Positions 54,278 through 64,000 of a stretch of 64,000 bases of DNA are shown here, piece by piece. The position numbers and the translations under genes were made by a program. The notes below the pieces were generated by a model. It searched no databases. It was not told where the DNA came from and was given only the letters and a program-made list of their open reading frames with translations. Origin of the DNA: Desulfobacterium sp. (lineage in GTDB: Bacteria; Desulfobacterota; Desulfobacteria; Desulfobacterales; Desulfobacteraceae); the NCBI GenBank assembly GCA_030145245.1, contig JAQYWC010000053.1:1-64000 (forward strand), written 5' to 3'. Numbering within the stretch: position 1 is the first letter of the stretch; the number at the start of each line of letters is the position of its first letter.

Positions 54278-57200
54278 ATGGCAAAAATCAGGGTATATGA
54301 GCTGGCCAAAAAGCTGAATATGACGAATAAAGCGCTGCTTACAAAGCTTAAGGCTATGAACATAGAAGTGAAAAGCCATATGAGCTCTCTGGAGGGTGAA
54401 ACGGAGAGTCAGGTCCGGAAAAGCCTGTTTGGCCAGAAAACTAAACAGGCGGATACACGGGTGAAACCAGCCGTGATCCGAAGACGTAAGCCCCAAAAGA
54501 TCAAAGCGCCGGAAGAAGCGGAAGAGCAAGAAGAATCTGTCCAGGACACGGCAACTTCTGTTGCCAAGGAGGAAGAACCCATCGTTTTCGAGAATGTCCC
54601 CGAAGCTCCCAAGGAAGAAAAGGCTGCTCCAGAGGTTAAAGAGCCCACTGTTGTAGAGCCCCCCGAGCCCGAGCAGGAGCAAACGCCTGAACCAACGGCA
54701 GCTGCTCCGGAGAAGCGGACCAAACCCAGGTCCCATGCGGCTAAAATTATCCAAAGGCCGGTCGATGAACCAGAGCAGACTCCGGAGGTGGTGGAAACGC
54801 CGATCAAGCCCACGAAAGAGTCAGAGCCTGTGGTTGATACAGAACCTGTTGAGGCGGTCGGAAAAGACCTGAAGCCCGAGCAGCCTGTGAAAGAGCCCGA
54901 GCCCGTGGTTGAGACAGAACAGGTTGAAGCTGCCCAGAAAGAGCAGGTGCCAGAGACGCCGGCGAAAGAGTCCGAGCCGGTCAAGGTTGCCGAAGAGAAT
55001 CAGAAACCAGAGGAAAAGGCTTTAGAAAAAGAGCCTGAACCCGAACAAAAGGAAACCGTTTCGGAGGTAAAGGAGGCATCCAAGGATACCCCAGAATCTG
55101 AAACCGAGGTTGCCGGAAAAAGCATGGATACAGCTGACGATAAAGATAAGAAACGGAAGAAGAAAAAGGTTCAGAAACGCTCAACACCTGCAAAGATAAT
55201 CAAGATGGCCGTGCCCATCCCGGTTTCTTCCAGAACCAAGACCCGAGAGGCGGGCCAGCGAACAAACGGCAGGCCCAGGCCGGCCGGGGCCGCTCCTGGT
55301 GGACGTCCCGCTCCTGGTGGACGTCCTGCTCCTGGTGGACGTCCCGCTCCTGGTGGACGTCCTGCTCCTGGTGGACGACCCGCTCCTGGTGGGCGTCCTG
55401 CTCCCGGTGGTCGACCTGCTCCTGGTGGGCCTTCCGCTGGAATGCCTCCTGCCAACGATGCTGATGCAGCAAAACGCAGCAAGAAGAAAGAGTGGAAGAA
55501 GAAACGGGAAGGAGCTCCGGCTACCGCTGGTGACGCCTTTTCCAAGGGCGCTCCCAGGAAGAGAAAATCCGTTGTCGAGGGCAAGGATCTCTACGAGCGT
55601 AGGCCAGGTGGCAAAAAAGGTCGCAGAAAAGATACACGGTACAAGAAGACCAAGACCCAGAAGACTCAGATCACTGTTCCAAAGGCCATCAAGCGGCGTG
55701 TCAAGGTTGACGAGACCATTGAGCTTGCTGAGCTTGCAAAGCGAATGGGAATCAAGGCCAACGAGATGATCGTGAAGCTCATGGGCCTGGGTGTCATGGC
55801 AACGGTTAACCAGACCATTGATTTTGATACGGCAACCCTTGTGGCGGCAGAATTCGACTATGAGATCGAGAAGGCTTCCATGGAAGAGGATATTGTCCTC
55901 CAGGTACAGGAGGCAGAGGTTGATCTGGGTAAGCAGGTGCCAAGATCCCCTGTCGTCACCATCATGGGCCATGTCGACCACGGTAAGACTTCGCTTCTGG
56001 ACATGATCCGAAAGTCCAAGATTGCCACTGGTGAGGCCGGCGGAATTACCCAGCATATCGGTGCCTATAGTGTGGATACCCCGAGCGGGACCATCACCTT
56101 CCTCGATACCCCGGGCCATGCTGCCTTTACATCCATGCGATCCAGGGGCGCCCAGGTGACTGACCTGGTTGTCCTGGTAGTTGCTGCGGACGATGGGGTC
56201 ATGCCCCAGACCATTGAGGCCATCAACCATTCAAAGGCGGCCGGCGTTCCCGTTGTCGTTGCCGTAAATAAGATGGACAAGCCCGGAGCCGATCCAGACA
56301 GGGTTACCCGTGAGCTCTCTGAGCAGGGCCTTTTGTCAGAGGAGTGGGGCGGCGACGTCATCTTTGGCAAAGTGTCTGCAAAGACCGGCGAGGGCATCGA
56401 CGCGCTGCTTGAGATGATTCTTCTCCAGGCAGAGGTGCTGGAGCTGAAGGCCAACCCGGACAGGCTTGCCACCGGTAATGTCATTGAGGCGAGGCTTGAT
56501 GCCGGCCGGGGACCTGTTGCTACCATCCTGGTGAATCAGGGTACCCTTAAGGCGGGTCAGCCCGTTGTATGTGGTCTTCACTCCGGAAAGATCCGGGTGA
56601 TGATCGGTGACACAGGAAAAGAGGTAAAGGAAGCCGGACCCAGCACACCTGTGGAGATCGTAGGCTTGAGCGGCGTGCCCGAAGCAGGGGACGAGTTTGT
56701 TGCCCTTGAGTCGGAAAAGGATGCCAAACACGTGAGTGACTCAAGAATGCAGAAGCAGCGGGCCAAGATCCTTGCCAAGCGAAGCCGTGCAAATCTTGAA
56801 AAGCTGTTCGACAGCATGGGTGCCGACGAGGTCAAGGAGCTGAAGCTTATTGTTAAAGCTGATGTTCACGGTAGTATCGAAGCCTTGAACGAGTCCATCA
56901 TGAAGCTTGAACAGGATGAGGTCAGTATCGCCATCGTTCACTCCGGAACCGGCGCCATCAACGAGTCCGATGTCTCCCTTGCCGCTGTTTCCGATGCCAT
57001 CATCATTGGATTCAACGTTCGGCCCACACCCAAGGTTCGGACCATGGCCAAGGATGAGAACGTGGACATGCGCTTCTACGATATCATCTACAATGTTATC
57101 AATGATATTAAGGCCGCCATTACAGGGCTGATGCCATCTACCTTCCACGAGAACGTCCTCGGCCGGGCCGAGGTGAGGGACACTTTTGTTATCCCCCACA

Positions 57201-57463
57201 AGGGTCTGACCATTGGCGGATCCTTTGTTCTGGACGGTAAGATTACAAGGGGTCAGAAGATTCGACTCCTCAGGGATGGCGTGGTCAAGTGCGATTCCAC
57301 CGTGTCTTCCCTCAGGCGCTTCAAGGATGACGTCAAGGAAGTTTCCCAGGGGTATGAGTGTGGTATCGGCATTGAGCGCTACAACGACATCAAGATAGGC
57401 GATATCTTCGAAAGCTATGAGATCGAAGAGAGAAAGGCCCAAATGGAGCAGATAAAGGAATGA
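54278..57463 (+). CDS. infB: Translation initiation factor IF-2
   Basis: 1061-aa GTPase that brings fMet-tRNA to the ribosome. The N-terminal IF2_N domain ([27 protein letters not shown]) is followed by a long Glu/Pro-rich linker and seven GGRPAP repeats at about residues 342-385. A second IF2_N-type domain follows ([25 protein letters not shown]). The G domain has [24 protein letters not shown] and NKMDKPGAD, then domains II-IV. ATG 54278 has a G-rich ribosome binding site (GGGGGG). A GAAGCCTG/CAGGCTTC hairpin (54202-54239) lies in its leader. The stop codon overlaps the rbfA start. Confidence 0.96.
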   Translation: MAKIRVYELAKKLNMTNKALLTKLKAMNIEVKSHMSSLEGETESQVRKSLFGQKTKQADTRVKPAVIRRRKPQKIKAPEEAEEQEESVQDTATSVAKEEEPIVFENVPEAPKEEKAAPEVKEPTVVEPPEPEQEQTPEPTAAAPEKRTKPRSHAAKIIQRPVDEPEQTPEVVETPIKPTKESEPVVDTEPVEAVGKDLKPEQPVKEPEPVVETEQVEAAQKEQVPETPAKESEPVKVAEENQKPEEKALEKEPEPEQKETVSEVKEASKDTPESETEVAGKSMDTADDKDKKRKKKKVQKRSTPAKIIKMAVPIPVSSRTKTREAGQRTNGRPRPAGAAPGGRPAPGGRPAPGGRPAPGGRPAPGGRPAPGGRPAPGGRPAPGGPSAGMPPANDADAAKRSKKKEWKKKREGAPATAGDAFSKGAPRKRKSVVEGKDLYERRPGGKKGRRKDTRYKKTKTQKTQITVPKAIKRRVKVDETIELAELAKRMGIKANEMIVKLMGLGVMATVNQTIDFDTATLVAAEFDYEIEKASMEEDIVLQVQEAEVDLGKQVPRSPVVTIMGHVDHGKTSLLDMIRKSKIATGEAGGITQHIGAYSVDTPSGTITFLDTPGHAAFTSMRSRGAQVTDLVVLVVAADDGVMPQTIEAINHSKAAGVPVVVAVNKMDKPGADPDRVTRELSEQGLLSEEWGGDVIFGKVSAKTGEGIDALLEMILLQAEVLELKANPDRLATGNVIEARLDAGRGPVATILVNQGTLKAGQPVVCGLHSGKIRVMIGDTGKEVKEAGPSTPVEIVGLSGVPEAGDEFVALESEKDAKHVSDSRMQKQRAKILAKRSRANLEKLFDSMGADEVKELKLIVKADVHGSIEALNESIMKLEQDEVSIAIVHSGTGAINESDVSLAAVSDAIIIGFNVRPTPKVRTMAKDENVDMRFYDIIYNVINDIKAAITGLMPSTFHENVLGRAEVRDTFVIPHKGLTIGGSFVLDGKITRGQKIRLLRDGVVKCDSTVSSLRRFKDDVKEVSQGYECGIGIERYNDIKIGDIFESYEIEERKAQMEQIKE

Positions 57464-57822
57464 AGCCATATCCAAGGTCTGAAAGAGTTGGCATAAAGAT
57501 CCAGGCACTTCTTTCGGAGCTGATCCAGAAGAAGATCCAGGATCCAAGGGTTGAGCTTGCCACCATCAGCAGCGTACAGGTTACCTCGGATTTGAGGATT
57601 GCCTATGTCTACTTCTCGGTTTTCGGAGGCGAGGAGCGGATCAAGGAAGCTGCTGAAGGGCTCAGGAGTTCCCACGGGTTTATCAAGCGCCATGTGGCAT
57701 CACAACTTGGGCTTCGGTATATGCCGGAGCTGAAGTTCCTCCATGATAAATCCTTTGACCAGGGCACCCGGATCGACCAGTTGCTTCGGTCTGTTTCAAA
57801 GGAGAGCGATCCGGAAGAATGA
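57460..57822 (+). CDS. rbfA: Ribosome-binding factor A
   Basis: 120-aa KH-fold protein that binds immature 30S subunits. Motifs [26 protein letters not shown] and [12 protein letters not shown] fit the family, as does the C-terminal [15 protein letters not shown]...G.RID.LL. Its ATG overlaps the infB stop codon (ATGA) and its own stop overlaps truB the same way, so translation is coupled across all three genes. Confidence 0.95.
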   Translation: MKPYPRSERVGIKIQALLSELIQKKIQDPRVELATISSVQVTSDLRIAYVYFSVFGGEERIKEAAEGLRSSHGFIKRHVASQLGLRYMPELKFLHDKSFDQGTRIDQLLRSVSKESDPEE

Positions 57823-58727
57823 ATCATGGAATCGTTGCCATTGACAAACCCGAAGGCATCTCCTCGGCCAAGGTCGTTGCCCGGGTAAAGAGGCACCTCA
57901 ATGTCAAGAAGGTCGGGCATACCGGCACCCTGGATCCCTTTGCCACAGGGCTCATGCTCTGTGGTATCAACAAGGGGACCAGGATATCCCGGTTTTTACT
58001 CGGTGGCCCCAAGCAATACAGGGCCACCCTTTGTCTTGGCATTGAGACAGATACCCTGGACTGTACAGGCCAGGTGGAAAACACCGCCGACCCATCTGTC
58101 CTTGCCCAAATCACGGAACAGCAGGTCGAGGCGGCGGTCAACTCCTTTATTGGCCGTCAGCTCCAGCACCCTCCTATTTATTCAGCCCTGAAGCACAATG
58201 GCCAGCCCCTCTACAAGCTGGCACGCCAGGGCAAGGCCGTACAAAAGCCCCCCAGGGAGATAGAGATTTTCTCCATCTCCATGGTTAACATTGAGATGCC
58301 CCATGTGACCATTGATGTGCACTCTTCGGCCGGCACCTACATTCGCAGCCTTGCCCAGGATATCGGAGCCAAACTTGGCTGCGGGGCCCATCTGACCGCA
58401 CTTCGGAGAACCCACTCCTGTGGATTTTCCGTTGACAGGGCCGTTCCCCTTGCTTCCTTTGAATCCATGGACCTTGATGGCGCCAAACAGAGAGTCGTGC
58501 CCATGGCCGAAGTGCTCTCGTTCATGCCCGGGTTTGAAGCGGACAGGGAGCTTGTAAAGAAAATTGGCTTTGGTCAGGATCTCTTCCTTGAAAACCGGCT
58601 TGAGCCCCCGGCTGATCCGGACAAACCCTTTGTGAAAATCATAGATCCGGATGGCGGTCTTGCGGCCGTGGTCGAGTACGACTTTGACGCTGATAAATAT
58701 AATTATTGTTGCGTTTTTGTCGATTAG
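57819..58727 (+). CDS. truB: tRNA pseudouridine(55) synthase
   Basis: 302-aa pseudouridine synthase that modifies U55 in the tRNA T-loop. The N-terminal [17 protein letters not shown] and [25 protein letters not shown] contain the catalytic Asp (TLDP). [24 protein letters not shown] and [35 protein letters not shown] follow. The C-terminal part is a PUA-like region. Length is typical. A terminator lies between it and rpsO. Confidence 0.95.
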   Translation: MNHGIVAIDKPEGISSAKVVARVKRHLNVKKVGHTGTLDPFATGLMLCGINKGTRISRFLLGGPKQYRATLCLGIETDTLDCTGQVENTADPSVLAQITEQQVEAAVNSFIGRQLQHPPIYSALKHNGQPLYKLARQGKAVQKPPREIEIFSISMVNIEMPHVTIDVHSSAGTYIRSLAQDIGAKLGCGAHLTALRRTHSCGFSVDRAVPLASFESMDLDGAKQRVVPMAEVLSFMPGFEADRELVKKIGFGQDLFLENRLEPPADPDKPFVKIIDPDGGLAAVVEYDFDADKYNYCCVFVD

Positions 58728-58820
58728 CATTTAGCATATAGCGTTTGGAAAAACAGGTCACCGTTTTTTTCGAACTGTTTTTGGTCGTCTGAATGGAATA
58801 TTGGATGGCCGTTTTTAGCG

Positions 58821-58844
58821 ATCCCTATTGATAGGGATTTTTCA
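58821..58844 (+). terminator. Terminator after truB
   Basis: A 7-bp stem ATCCCTA/TAGGGAT with loop TTGA is followed by TTTTCATATTTAT, 93 bp after truB and 32 bp before rpsO. The stem is short, so readthrough is likely. Confidence 0.55.
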
Positions 58845-58875
58845 TATTTATCTATTCCAAATAAAGGAGTGCAAC

Positions 58876-59145
58876 GTGGTTTTACTGGCAGAAAATAAAG
58901 ATGAGATGATCGAACAGTTCAAACTTCATGAATCTGACACAGGATCACCGGAAGTACAGGTGGCTCTTTTGACCCACCGTATCAGTTACCTTACTGATCA
59001 TGTTAAAATCCACACAAAAGATCACCATTCAAGAAGGGGTCTTCTTATTCTTGTCGGAAGGCGTCGCAGTCTTCTTGATTACCTCAAGAACAAGGATATC
59101 TCAAGATATCGTACTTTGATCGAAAGACTCGGTCTGAGACGATAG
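58876..59145 (+). CDS. rpsO: Small ribosomal subunit protein uS15
   Basis: 89-aa ribosomal protein. [56 protein letters not shown] and [10 protein letters not shown] match the family over the full length. GTG 58876 has AAAGGAG 6 nt upstream and gives the standard size; the longer reading from 58828 is not supported. It precedes pnp, the conserved pairing known from many bacteria. Confidence 0.96.
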   Translation: MVLLAENKDEMIEQFKLHESDTGSPEVQVALLTHRISYLTDHVKIHTKDHHSRRGLLILVGRRRSLLDYLKNKDISRYRTLIERLGLRR

Positions 59146-59154
59146 AGTGAACGG

Positions 59155-59267
59155 AACCGGCACCGCCCCTGGTGCCGGTTCGATTAAACAAACAGGCGGC
59201 AGCTCTTTGGCAGATACCTGAATAAGTTCGCATATGCAGCATAAAAACCGTCGTGATTTTTATGCTG
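59155..59267 (+). promoter_or_regulatory. Two strong hairpins in the rpsO-pnp leader
   Basis: Hairpin 1 is a 10-bp perfect stem (59155-59164 with 59171-59180). Hairpin 2 is an 11-bp perfect stem, CAGCATAAAAA (59237-59247) with TTTTTATGCTG (59257-59267), 59 nt before the pnp start. Neither has a T run typical of terminators. The layout resembles the E. coli pnp leader, where RNase III cleavage of such a hairpin allows PNPase autoregulation. Confidence 0.55.
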
Positions 59268-59326
59268 GAGGTGCGGGTTTATTCTGTATGAAGATGCTTT
59301 TGAGCCGTCTCTTTACAGGAGAAATT

Positions 59327-61417
59327 ATGGAAAAAATATTCACCACCCAACTTAACGGCAAGGATTTCACCATCACTGCCGGTAAAATCGCGAAACAGGC
59401 TTCAGGATCGGTTATCGTCCAGCACGGCGAGACCATTGTGCTTGTGACCGCCGTTGCGGCAAAGAGCCCCAGGGATAGCGTCTCTTTCCTTCCCCTTACC
59501 GTGGAGTACCAGGAGAAGATCTATGCTGCCGGCAGAATCCCGGGCAACTATTTCAGACGGGAGATCGGCAGGCCCAGCGAAAGGGAGACCCTGACAGCCC
59601 GGCTCATCGATCGTCCCATCCGCCCTCTGTTTGAGAAGGGTTGGGCCTACGAGACCCAGGTGATTGCCACAGTCATCTCAACGGACAAGAAAAACGAGCC
59701 GGATGTCCTTGCCCTGGTGGGCGCCTCTGCCGCACTTCAGATGTCTGACATTCCCTTTGCAGGTCCCATTGCCGGCGTAAGGGTCGGTCGCATCGACGGC
59801 GAATTTGTTGCCAACCCCACCATTGAGCAGATGGAAAACAGCGATATCGAGCTTGTGGTTGCAGGATCCAAGACCGGTGTGGTCATGGTGGAGGGCGGTG
59901 CCAACATCGTTTCCGAAGCCGATATGCTCGATGCGATCTTCTTTGGTCATGAGAGCATGCAGCCCATCATCGCACTCCAGGAAGAGCTTAAGGCGGCTTT
60001 GGGTAAAGAGAAACGGGCTTACACTCCACCCGAAGTGGACCAGGACCTGCTTAACAAGGTTGCTGAGCTTTCCGAAGAGAAGATTCATACAGCTGTTCAG
60101 ACCCAGGGAAAGATGGAACGCACCAAGGCCCTTGATGATGTTCGAGCCGAGATGATCGAGTCCCTTGGGGAGGAGCTTTCCGACCGGGTGGGCGAGGTAA
60201 AGTCCATTTTCGGAGATCTCATTAAGAAGGTTTCACGGAAGATCGTCCTGACCGAGAACAAGCGAATCGACGGCCGGCCCTTTGACAAGGTCAGGGATAT
60301 TGCCTGCGAGGTCGGTACCCTGCCAAGGCCCCACGGCAGCGCGCTCTTCACCCGTGGCGAGACCCAGGTGCTGGGCATTCTCACCCTGGGATCGGGACCT
60401 GACGAGCAGCGGATCGAGACCCTGAACGGAAACGAGACCCGGAACTTCATGCTCCACTACAACTTTCCTCCCTTTTCTGTTGGTGAGTGCCGGCGAGCTG
60501 GTGGACCGAGCCGAAGGGATATCGGCCACGGCAACCTTGCCCACCGTGCCCTTGCGCGGGTTCTGCCCGACCCTGAGGATTTTGAATACACCATCCGCCT
60601 TGTTGGCGAGGTGATGGAGTCCAACGGCAGCTCCTCCATGGGCACTGTATGCTCCGGCACCCTTGCTCTCATGGACGGCGGCGTGCCCATCAAGGCGCCT
60701 GTATCCGGTATTGCCATGGGACTTGTCTCGGATGAGGAGAACACTGTTGTCCTTACCGATATCCTCGGGGATGAGGATCATTTCGGAGACATGGACTTTA
60801 AGGTGGCTGGAACCGAAGAGGGAATCACAGCGCTTCAGATGGATATCAAGATCCGGGAGCTCTCCAAGGATGTCCTTATCAAGGCCCTCAACCAGGCACG
60901 TGAGGGACGGCTTCATATCCTCAAGAGGATGCTTGCCACCCTGGATAACTCCAGGGATAACATGTCTCCCTATGCACCCAAGATCATCAGCGTGAAGATC
61001 AATCCCGATAAGATCCGGGAGATCATCGGCCCTGGAGGTAAGATGATCCGCTCCATCCAGGCGGACACCAACACCAACATCGAGGTGGACGACTCAGGAC
61101 TTGTGAAGATCGCAGCGGAGAACCAGGAGGATGGTGAGGCTGCAGCAAAGATCGTCACTGACATCGGACTCGATCCTGAGATCGGCGCGATCTACGAGGG
61201 CGAGGTGGTGAAAATCACCGATTTTGGTGCCTTTGTAAGGATCAAGACCGGCACTGACGGCCTTGTTCACATTTCCGAGCTTGCCAACCAGCGGGTGAAG
61301 AAGGTGACCGATGTAGTTAAAGAGGGTGAGGTCATCCGGGTCAAGGTACTTGAGATCACCCGGGATGGAAAGATCCGTCTTAGCCTCAAGGCTGTAGAGA
61401 ACGACGAGAAGAAATAG
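59327..61417 (+). CDS. pnp: Polyribonucleotide nucleotidyltransferase (PNPase)
   Basis: 696-aa 3'-5' phosphorolytic exoribonuclease. Two RNase PH-like domains flank a helical domain; the second carries [37 protein letters not shown] and the catalytic metal site [21 protein letters not shown] domain ([25 protein letters not shown]) and an S1 domain ([20 protein letters not shown]) complete it. ATG 59327 with AGGAGA is preferred to the in-frame ATG at 59234, which lies within leader hairpin sequence. Its stop codon overlaps the next start by 1 bp. Confidence 0.96.
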   Translation: MEKIFTTQLNGKDFTITAGKIAKQASGSVIVQHGETIVLVTAVAAKSPRDSVSFLPLTVEYQEKIYAAGRIPGNYFRREIGRPSERETLTARLIDRPIRPLFEKGWAYETQVIATVISTDKKNEPDVLALVGASAALQMSDIPFAGPIAGVRVGRIDGEFVANPTIEQMENSDIELVVAGSKTGVVMVEGGANIVSEADMLDAIFFGHESMQPIIALQEELKAALGKEKRAYTPPEVDQDLLNKVAELSEEKIHTAVQTQGKMERTKALDDVRAEMIESLGEELSDRVGEVKSIFGDLIKKVSRKIVLTENKRIDGRPFDKVRDIACEVGTLPRPHGSALFTRGETQVLGILTLGSGPDEQRIETLNGNETRNFMLHYNFPPFSVGECRRAGGPSRRDIGHGNLAHRALARVLPDPEDFEYTIRLVGEVMESNGSSSMGTVCSGTLALMDGGVPIKAPVSGIAMGLVSDEENTVVLTDILGDEDHFGDMDFKVAGTEEGITALQMDIKIRELSKDVLIKALNQAREGRLHILKRMLATLDNSRDNMSPYAPKIISVKINPDKIREIIGPGGKMIRSIQADTNTNIEVDDSGLVKIAAENQEDGEAAAKIVTDIGLDPEIGAIYEGEVVKITDFGAFVRIKTGTDGLVHISELANQRVKKVTDVVKEGEVIRVKVLEITRDGKIRLSLKAVENDEKK

Positions 61418-62196
61418 TGAATAGCCCCTGCTTATCCATCTGCCCCCTGGCAAGTGGCAGCAGGGGCAACTCCGTTTTTGTGTCGGGCGGAACCACCTCC
61501 ATTCTTGTTGATGCCGGGCTTTCCGGTGTGGAACTTGAGCGGAGGATGCGTGCAAAATCGCTTTCGCCCGATGGTCTTTCCGCCCTGGTGGTGACCCACG
61601 AGCACACGGACCACATCCAGGCCGCAGGCATCTTGAGCCGGCGCTACAACATCCCCCTTTACATCAATTCAAAGACCCACCAGGCGGCAGCAAGCAAGCT
61701 TGGCCGGGTTGATCTTGTCAATGTTTTCGCCTGTGGCACCAGGTTTGAGATCGGGGATCTGACCATCAACCCGTTCTCCATCTCCCACGATGCCGCAGAC
61801 CCTTTGGGGATGACGGTTGAGCACGGTAAGGCAAAGCTTGGCATTGCAACGGATCTTGGCATTGCCACCAATCTGGTGCGCCAACACCTTCAAGGCTGCA
61901 ATCTTCTCTATCTGGAAGCCAACCACGATCCCCATCTGCTCAATACTGGCCCCTATCCCTGGTACCTGAAACAGCGGGTAAAGAGCCGAAAGGGCCACCT
62001 CTCCAACCAGGAGGCGGCAGCCCTTGTCTCTGACGTGGGAACGGAAGCCCTGGCCCATGTGATCCTGGCCCATTTAAGCGAACAGAACAACTGCCCTGAA
62101 AAGGCTCTCCAGGCAATGACCGAAGCCCTGGACTCACCCCATGTCAGGGTTGAGGTCGCAAGGCCCGATCTGCCGGGTTCCCTTATTGCGCTTTAA
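61417..62196 (+). CDS. Metallo-beta-lactamase-fold hydrolase (YycJ/WalJ-like)
   Basis: 259-aa MBL-fold protein. The metal-binding motif is THEHTDHIQ; SGSRGNSVFV and ILVDAGLSGVELERRM at the N-terminus and SHDAADPLGMTVEH, LYLEANHD and HLSEQNN further on match the YycJ/WalJ-type subfamily. Members are proposed to act as DNA or RNA nucleases in repair or cell-wall regulation, so the exact function is open. GTG 61417 overlaps the last base of the pnp stop codon, so it is probably translated with pnp. Confidence 0.88.
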   Translation: MNSPCLSICPLASGSRGNSVFVSGGTTSILVDAGLSGVELERRMRAKSLSPDGLSALVVTHEHTDHIQAAGILSRRYNIPLYINSKTHQAAASKLGRVDLVNVFACGTRFEIGDLTINPFSISHDAADPLGMTVEHGKAKLGIATDLGIATNLVRQHLQGCNLLYLEANHDPHLLNTGPYPWYLKQRVKSRKGHLSNQEAAALVSDVGTEALAHVILAHLSEQNNCPEKALQAMTEALDSPHVRVEVARPDLPGSLIAL

Positions 62197-62209
62197 GCGC
62201 GTTTATACC

Positions 62210-64000
62210 CTATTCCAAAGTTTTTTTGTCGTCCAGCATGGTTCTTATCTTGTTCAGAAACTTGGTTGCATCCCCTGTGTCAATCGTGTCAGTCTCATTC
62301 AGGGCTTCAAGCATCTGAATGGCTGTTAGGCGGTTCTCCGCGCCCCGTACCAGCTTGGGGATGGCTGCGATGGCAAGTTTTTCGTTATACTGCAGAAGTT
62401 TCACCTGGTCGAGCATCCGCTGTTTCAGGTCGGCTTCGCTGGTGTTGGTCATGATGTTGTGGATGGTGACAAGCTTGCGTATGAATTTCAGTTCCTCCTG
62501 TTCGATGGTGTGATCCACCCCAATCAATGCCGCCATCAGCCGGAAGAGCCCGTCGACAAATCCGCCCTTCTCCATGTCGGCACGCATTTTTCTCTGCTCC
62601 TGCTGTTTCTTTTTCTTGCCCTGTTTCTCCATCTCGTTTTTCAGTTTATCCTCTTTTGCCGTGATCTCATTGATACGCTCTTCAAACGAATCCCGGACAA
62701 GGGGGTTGCCGTAGATGGTCTTGAAGCAGAACTCCTGGGCGTCGTCCCGGATATCCCGAAAGCAGTCCCAAAGGCCGGCCCAGGCCTTGGCGTTGCTCTT
62801 TTCCAGGGATGTGAACAGGTTGTCCTGGGACACCTGCCGGCGGTTATCCTTTACCATGGGGGCCCAGGCCTTGAACGGGGCCATCCAGGGATTCTTGTCT
62901 GAAAAGGCATACCGGGACCAGCGAAGGGGGTTGGCCTGTCTCAGCCATTCGGCCGAATGCTCCGTTGTCCACCATTTGACCCAGGGGCTCAGAAAAGTCT
63001 GGTAGAATTCATCGTTGAAGTCCGATACCGCAGATACCGCCCGGAAATCCTCTTCGTCGAGATTCCCGTCATCTAAGGCCAGGATATGGTCCATGGTGCG
63101 TTCATCAAACTTGACCTTGTAGTCGCCTGTTTTCTCAAAATCCTCGCCTTCTTCAATGACCATTTCGTAGAGGCCCGGGTTCAGGTATTCCATCAGGTCG
63201 ATGCTGCCGATGATCCCCTTGTGCTCTTTTTTGGACACCTTGGTTGACACAAAGATACCCAGGTGGCCGATGGTCTTGTGGACAAGGTAGACCACAACCT
63301 GTCCCTGGTTCTCCAGCTCCTCCACCGATCCCCACACCTTGACGATCCAGTTGAGGGCCTGCTGGGGCGGGGTGATGTTGTCTCCGCTGGAGGCAAACAC
63401 AAGAACCGGGTCATTAATGTTCTTCAGGTTTATCCGGGTATCCTCATCCAGTTCAAGCAGCCCCTGCTCCAGCCGGTTGCCCACAAAGAGGTTAGCCACG
63501 ATGAAGCGGATCTCCTCTGCCGTCATGTAGTAGTAGCCGTTCCACCATCGCTCAAACTCCAGGTAGCGTTTCTCCTCGGTATCCACCTTGGAGTAGACGT
63601 TGTATTGCTTGGTCCAGAAGGTGTTTGACGGGTTCAGGTCTTCAAAGCCTGACACAAGGTTTGCCCCGTCGAATTTTCCCCCGCCAAGATCGCTCCACAA
63701 AGAGGCCATCCAGGTGCCGCCGGTGAGGCCGCCCTTGTAGCGCATGGGGTTTTTACCGTCCACCCCGGCCCAGTAGGAGAGGGGGGAGCCGTTGAATACC
63801 AGGGGACCTGTGATGTCGGGCCGGTCGGCGCCGATCAGGGCCGAGGCCCACCCTCCCTGGCAGTTGCCGATGAGGGCTGGTTTATCTGCATCCGGGTGAA
63901 GACGGCTGATCTCTTCGATGAATTTCACCTGGCTTCGCTGGACGTCGGTCAGGGTCTGGTCCGGCTCCGGGTTGGGGAAAAAAAGAATGAAATAGACGGG
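62210..64000 (-). CDS. DUF3141 / PHA-synthase-like alpha/beta hydrolase (5' end beyond window)
   Basis: At least 596 residues are visible; the reading frame is still open at the window edge (VYFILFFPNPEPDQTL before the first in-window start-like GTG at 63928). The alpha/beta hydrolase nucleophile motif is GNCQGGWA, where Cys replaces Ser as in PHA synthase-type proteins. GDNITPPQQALNW supplies the Asp region and HKTIGHLGIF the His. The C-terminal part is helical and Lys/Gln-rich (KLKNEMEKQGKKKKQQEQRK). It fits the DUF3141 family, of unknown function, found near PHA or fatty-acid genes. It converges with the MBL-fold gene, 13 bp apart. Confidence 0.85.
   Translation of the reverse strand, partial: PVYFILFFPNPEPDQTLTDVQRSQVKFIEEISRLHPDADKPALIGNCQGGWASALIGADRPDITGPLVFNGSPLSYWAGVDGKNPMRYKGGLTGGTWMASLWSDLGGGKFDGANLVSGFEDLNPSNTFWTKQYNVYSKVDTEEKRYLEFERWWNGYYYMTAEEIRFIVANLFVGNRLEQGLLELDEDTRINLKNINDPVLVFASSGDNITPPQQALNWIVKVWGSVEELENQGQVVVYLVHKTIGHLGIFVSTKVSKKEHKGIIGSIDLMEYLNPGLYEMVIEEGEDFEKTGDYKVKFDERTMDHILALDDGNLDEEDFRAVSAVSDFNDEFYQTFLSPWVKWWTTEHSAEWLRQANPLRWSRYAFSDKNPWMAPFKAWAPMVKDNRRQVSQDNLFTSLEKSNAKAWAGLWDCFRDIRDDAQEFCFKTIYGNPLVRDSFEERINEITAKEDKLKNEMEKQGKKKKQQEQRKMRADMEKGGFVDGLFRLMAALIGVDHTIEQEELKFIRKLVTIHNIMTNTSEADLKQRMLDQVKLLQYNEKLAIAAIPKLVRGAENRLTAIQMLEALNETDTIDTGDATKFLNKIRTMLDDKKTLE

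Noticed and set aside
55181-56230. 349-aa minus-strand frame opposite infB
   Set aside because: Shadow of the infB reading frame and its GGRPAP repeats.

Overview
The window looks like a chromosome segment of a sulfate-reducing member of the Desulfobacterota, probably Desulfobacterales. The main reason is the aprBA-qmoABC cluster (adenylylsulfate reductase plus its quinone-interacting electron-transfer complex). It is accompanied by a fused ADP-forming acyl-CoA synthetase, an enoyl-CoA hydratase and an AMP-forming acyl-CoA ligase. Host genes are fairly GC-rich and closely packed. The organism assignment is inferred from gene content alone.

Layout. 1-13.4 kb: two identical tRNA-Glu genes flank rsgA; then mltB, radA-rlmE-yebC, lolA with an acyl-CoA ligase, grpE-dnaK, the SRP RNA gene and three small genes. 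13.4-23.0 kb: an AT-rich 9.6-kb genomic island inserted at the 3' end of tRNA-Pro(TGG), bounded by a 48-bp direct repeat. 23.1-29.1 kb: tig-clpP-clpX-lon protein folding and quality-control cluster. 29.1-29.6 kb: tRNA-Val and tRNA-Asp with a partial duplication. 29.6-34.7 kb: leuB, acyl-CoA metabolism genes, a small hypothetical gene and a cold-shock protein gene. 34.8-42.5 kb: the sulfate-reduction cluster on the minus strand. 42.9-47 kb: YkgJ-type cysteine-cluster proteins, an SDR, a dGTPase and a TadA-like deaminase. 47-52 kb: infC-rpmI-rplT-pheS-pheT, then tRNA-Gly. 52-62.2 kb: rimP-nusA-infB-rbfA-truB-rpsO-pnp and a metallo-beta-lactamase-fold gene. The window ends inside a DUF3141/PHA-synthase-like gene.

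The island is the main accessory region. From left to right it carries a short ribbon-helix-helix gene, a 780-aa beta-class (SPPY) DNA methyltransferase with a long N-terminal region and a zinc ribbon, a convergent HNH endonuclease (together a probable restriction-modification pair), a serine recombinase, imperfect ~300-350-bp repeats that contain degenerate tRNA 3' ends, an unrecognised 383-aa protein, a HTH protein and a tyrosine integrase. The integrase lies next to the intact tRNA-Pro. The degenerate tRNA ends inside the island suggest more than one integration event. The host tRNA's own terminator now lies beyond the far end of the island, and the island supplies a new one.

Other points of interest are a probable AUA start codon for infC with a near-perfect Shine-Dalgarno, a probable AUC start for the TadA-like gene, three hairpin-forming 32-bp tandem repeats between apr and qmo, shared AGTGTACA elements upstream of aprB and qmoA, and recurring TTGACA-N17-TAGATA promoters in front of tRNA genes. 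All family assignments come from reading motifs; no database search was done.
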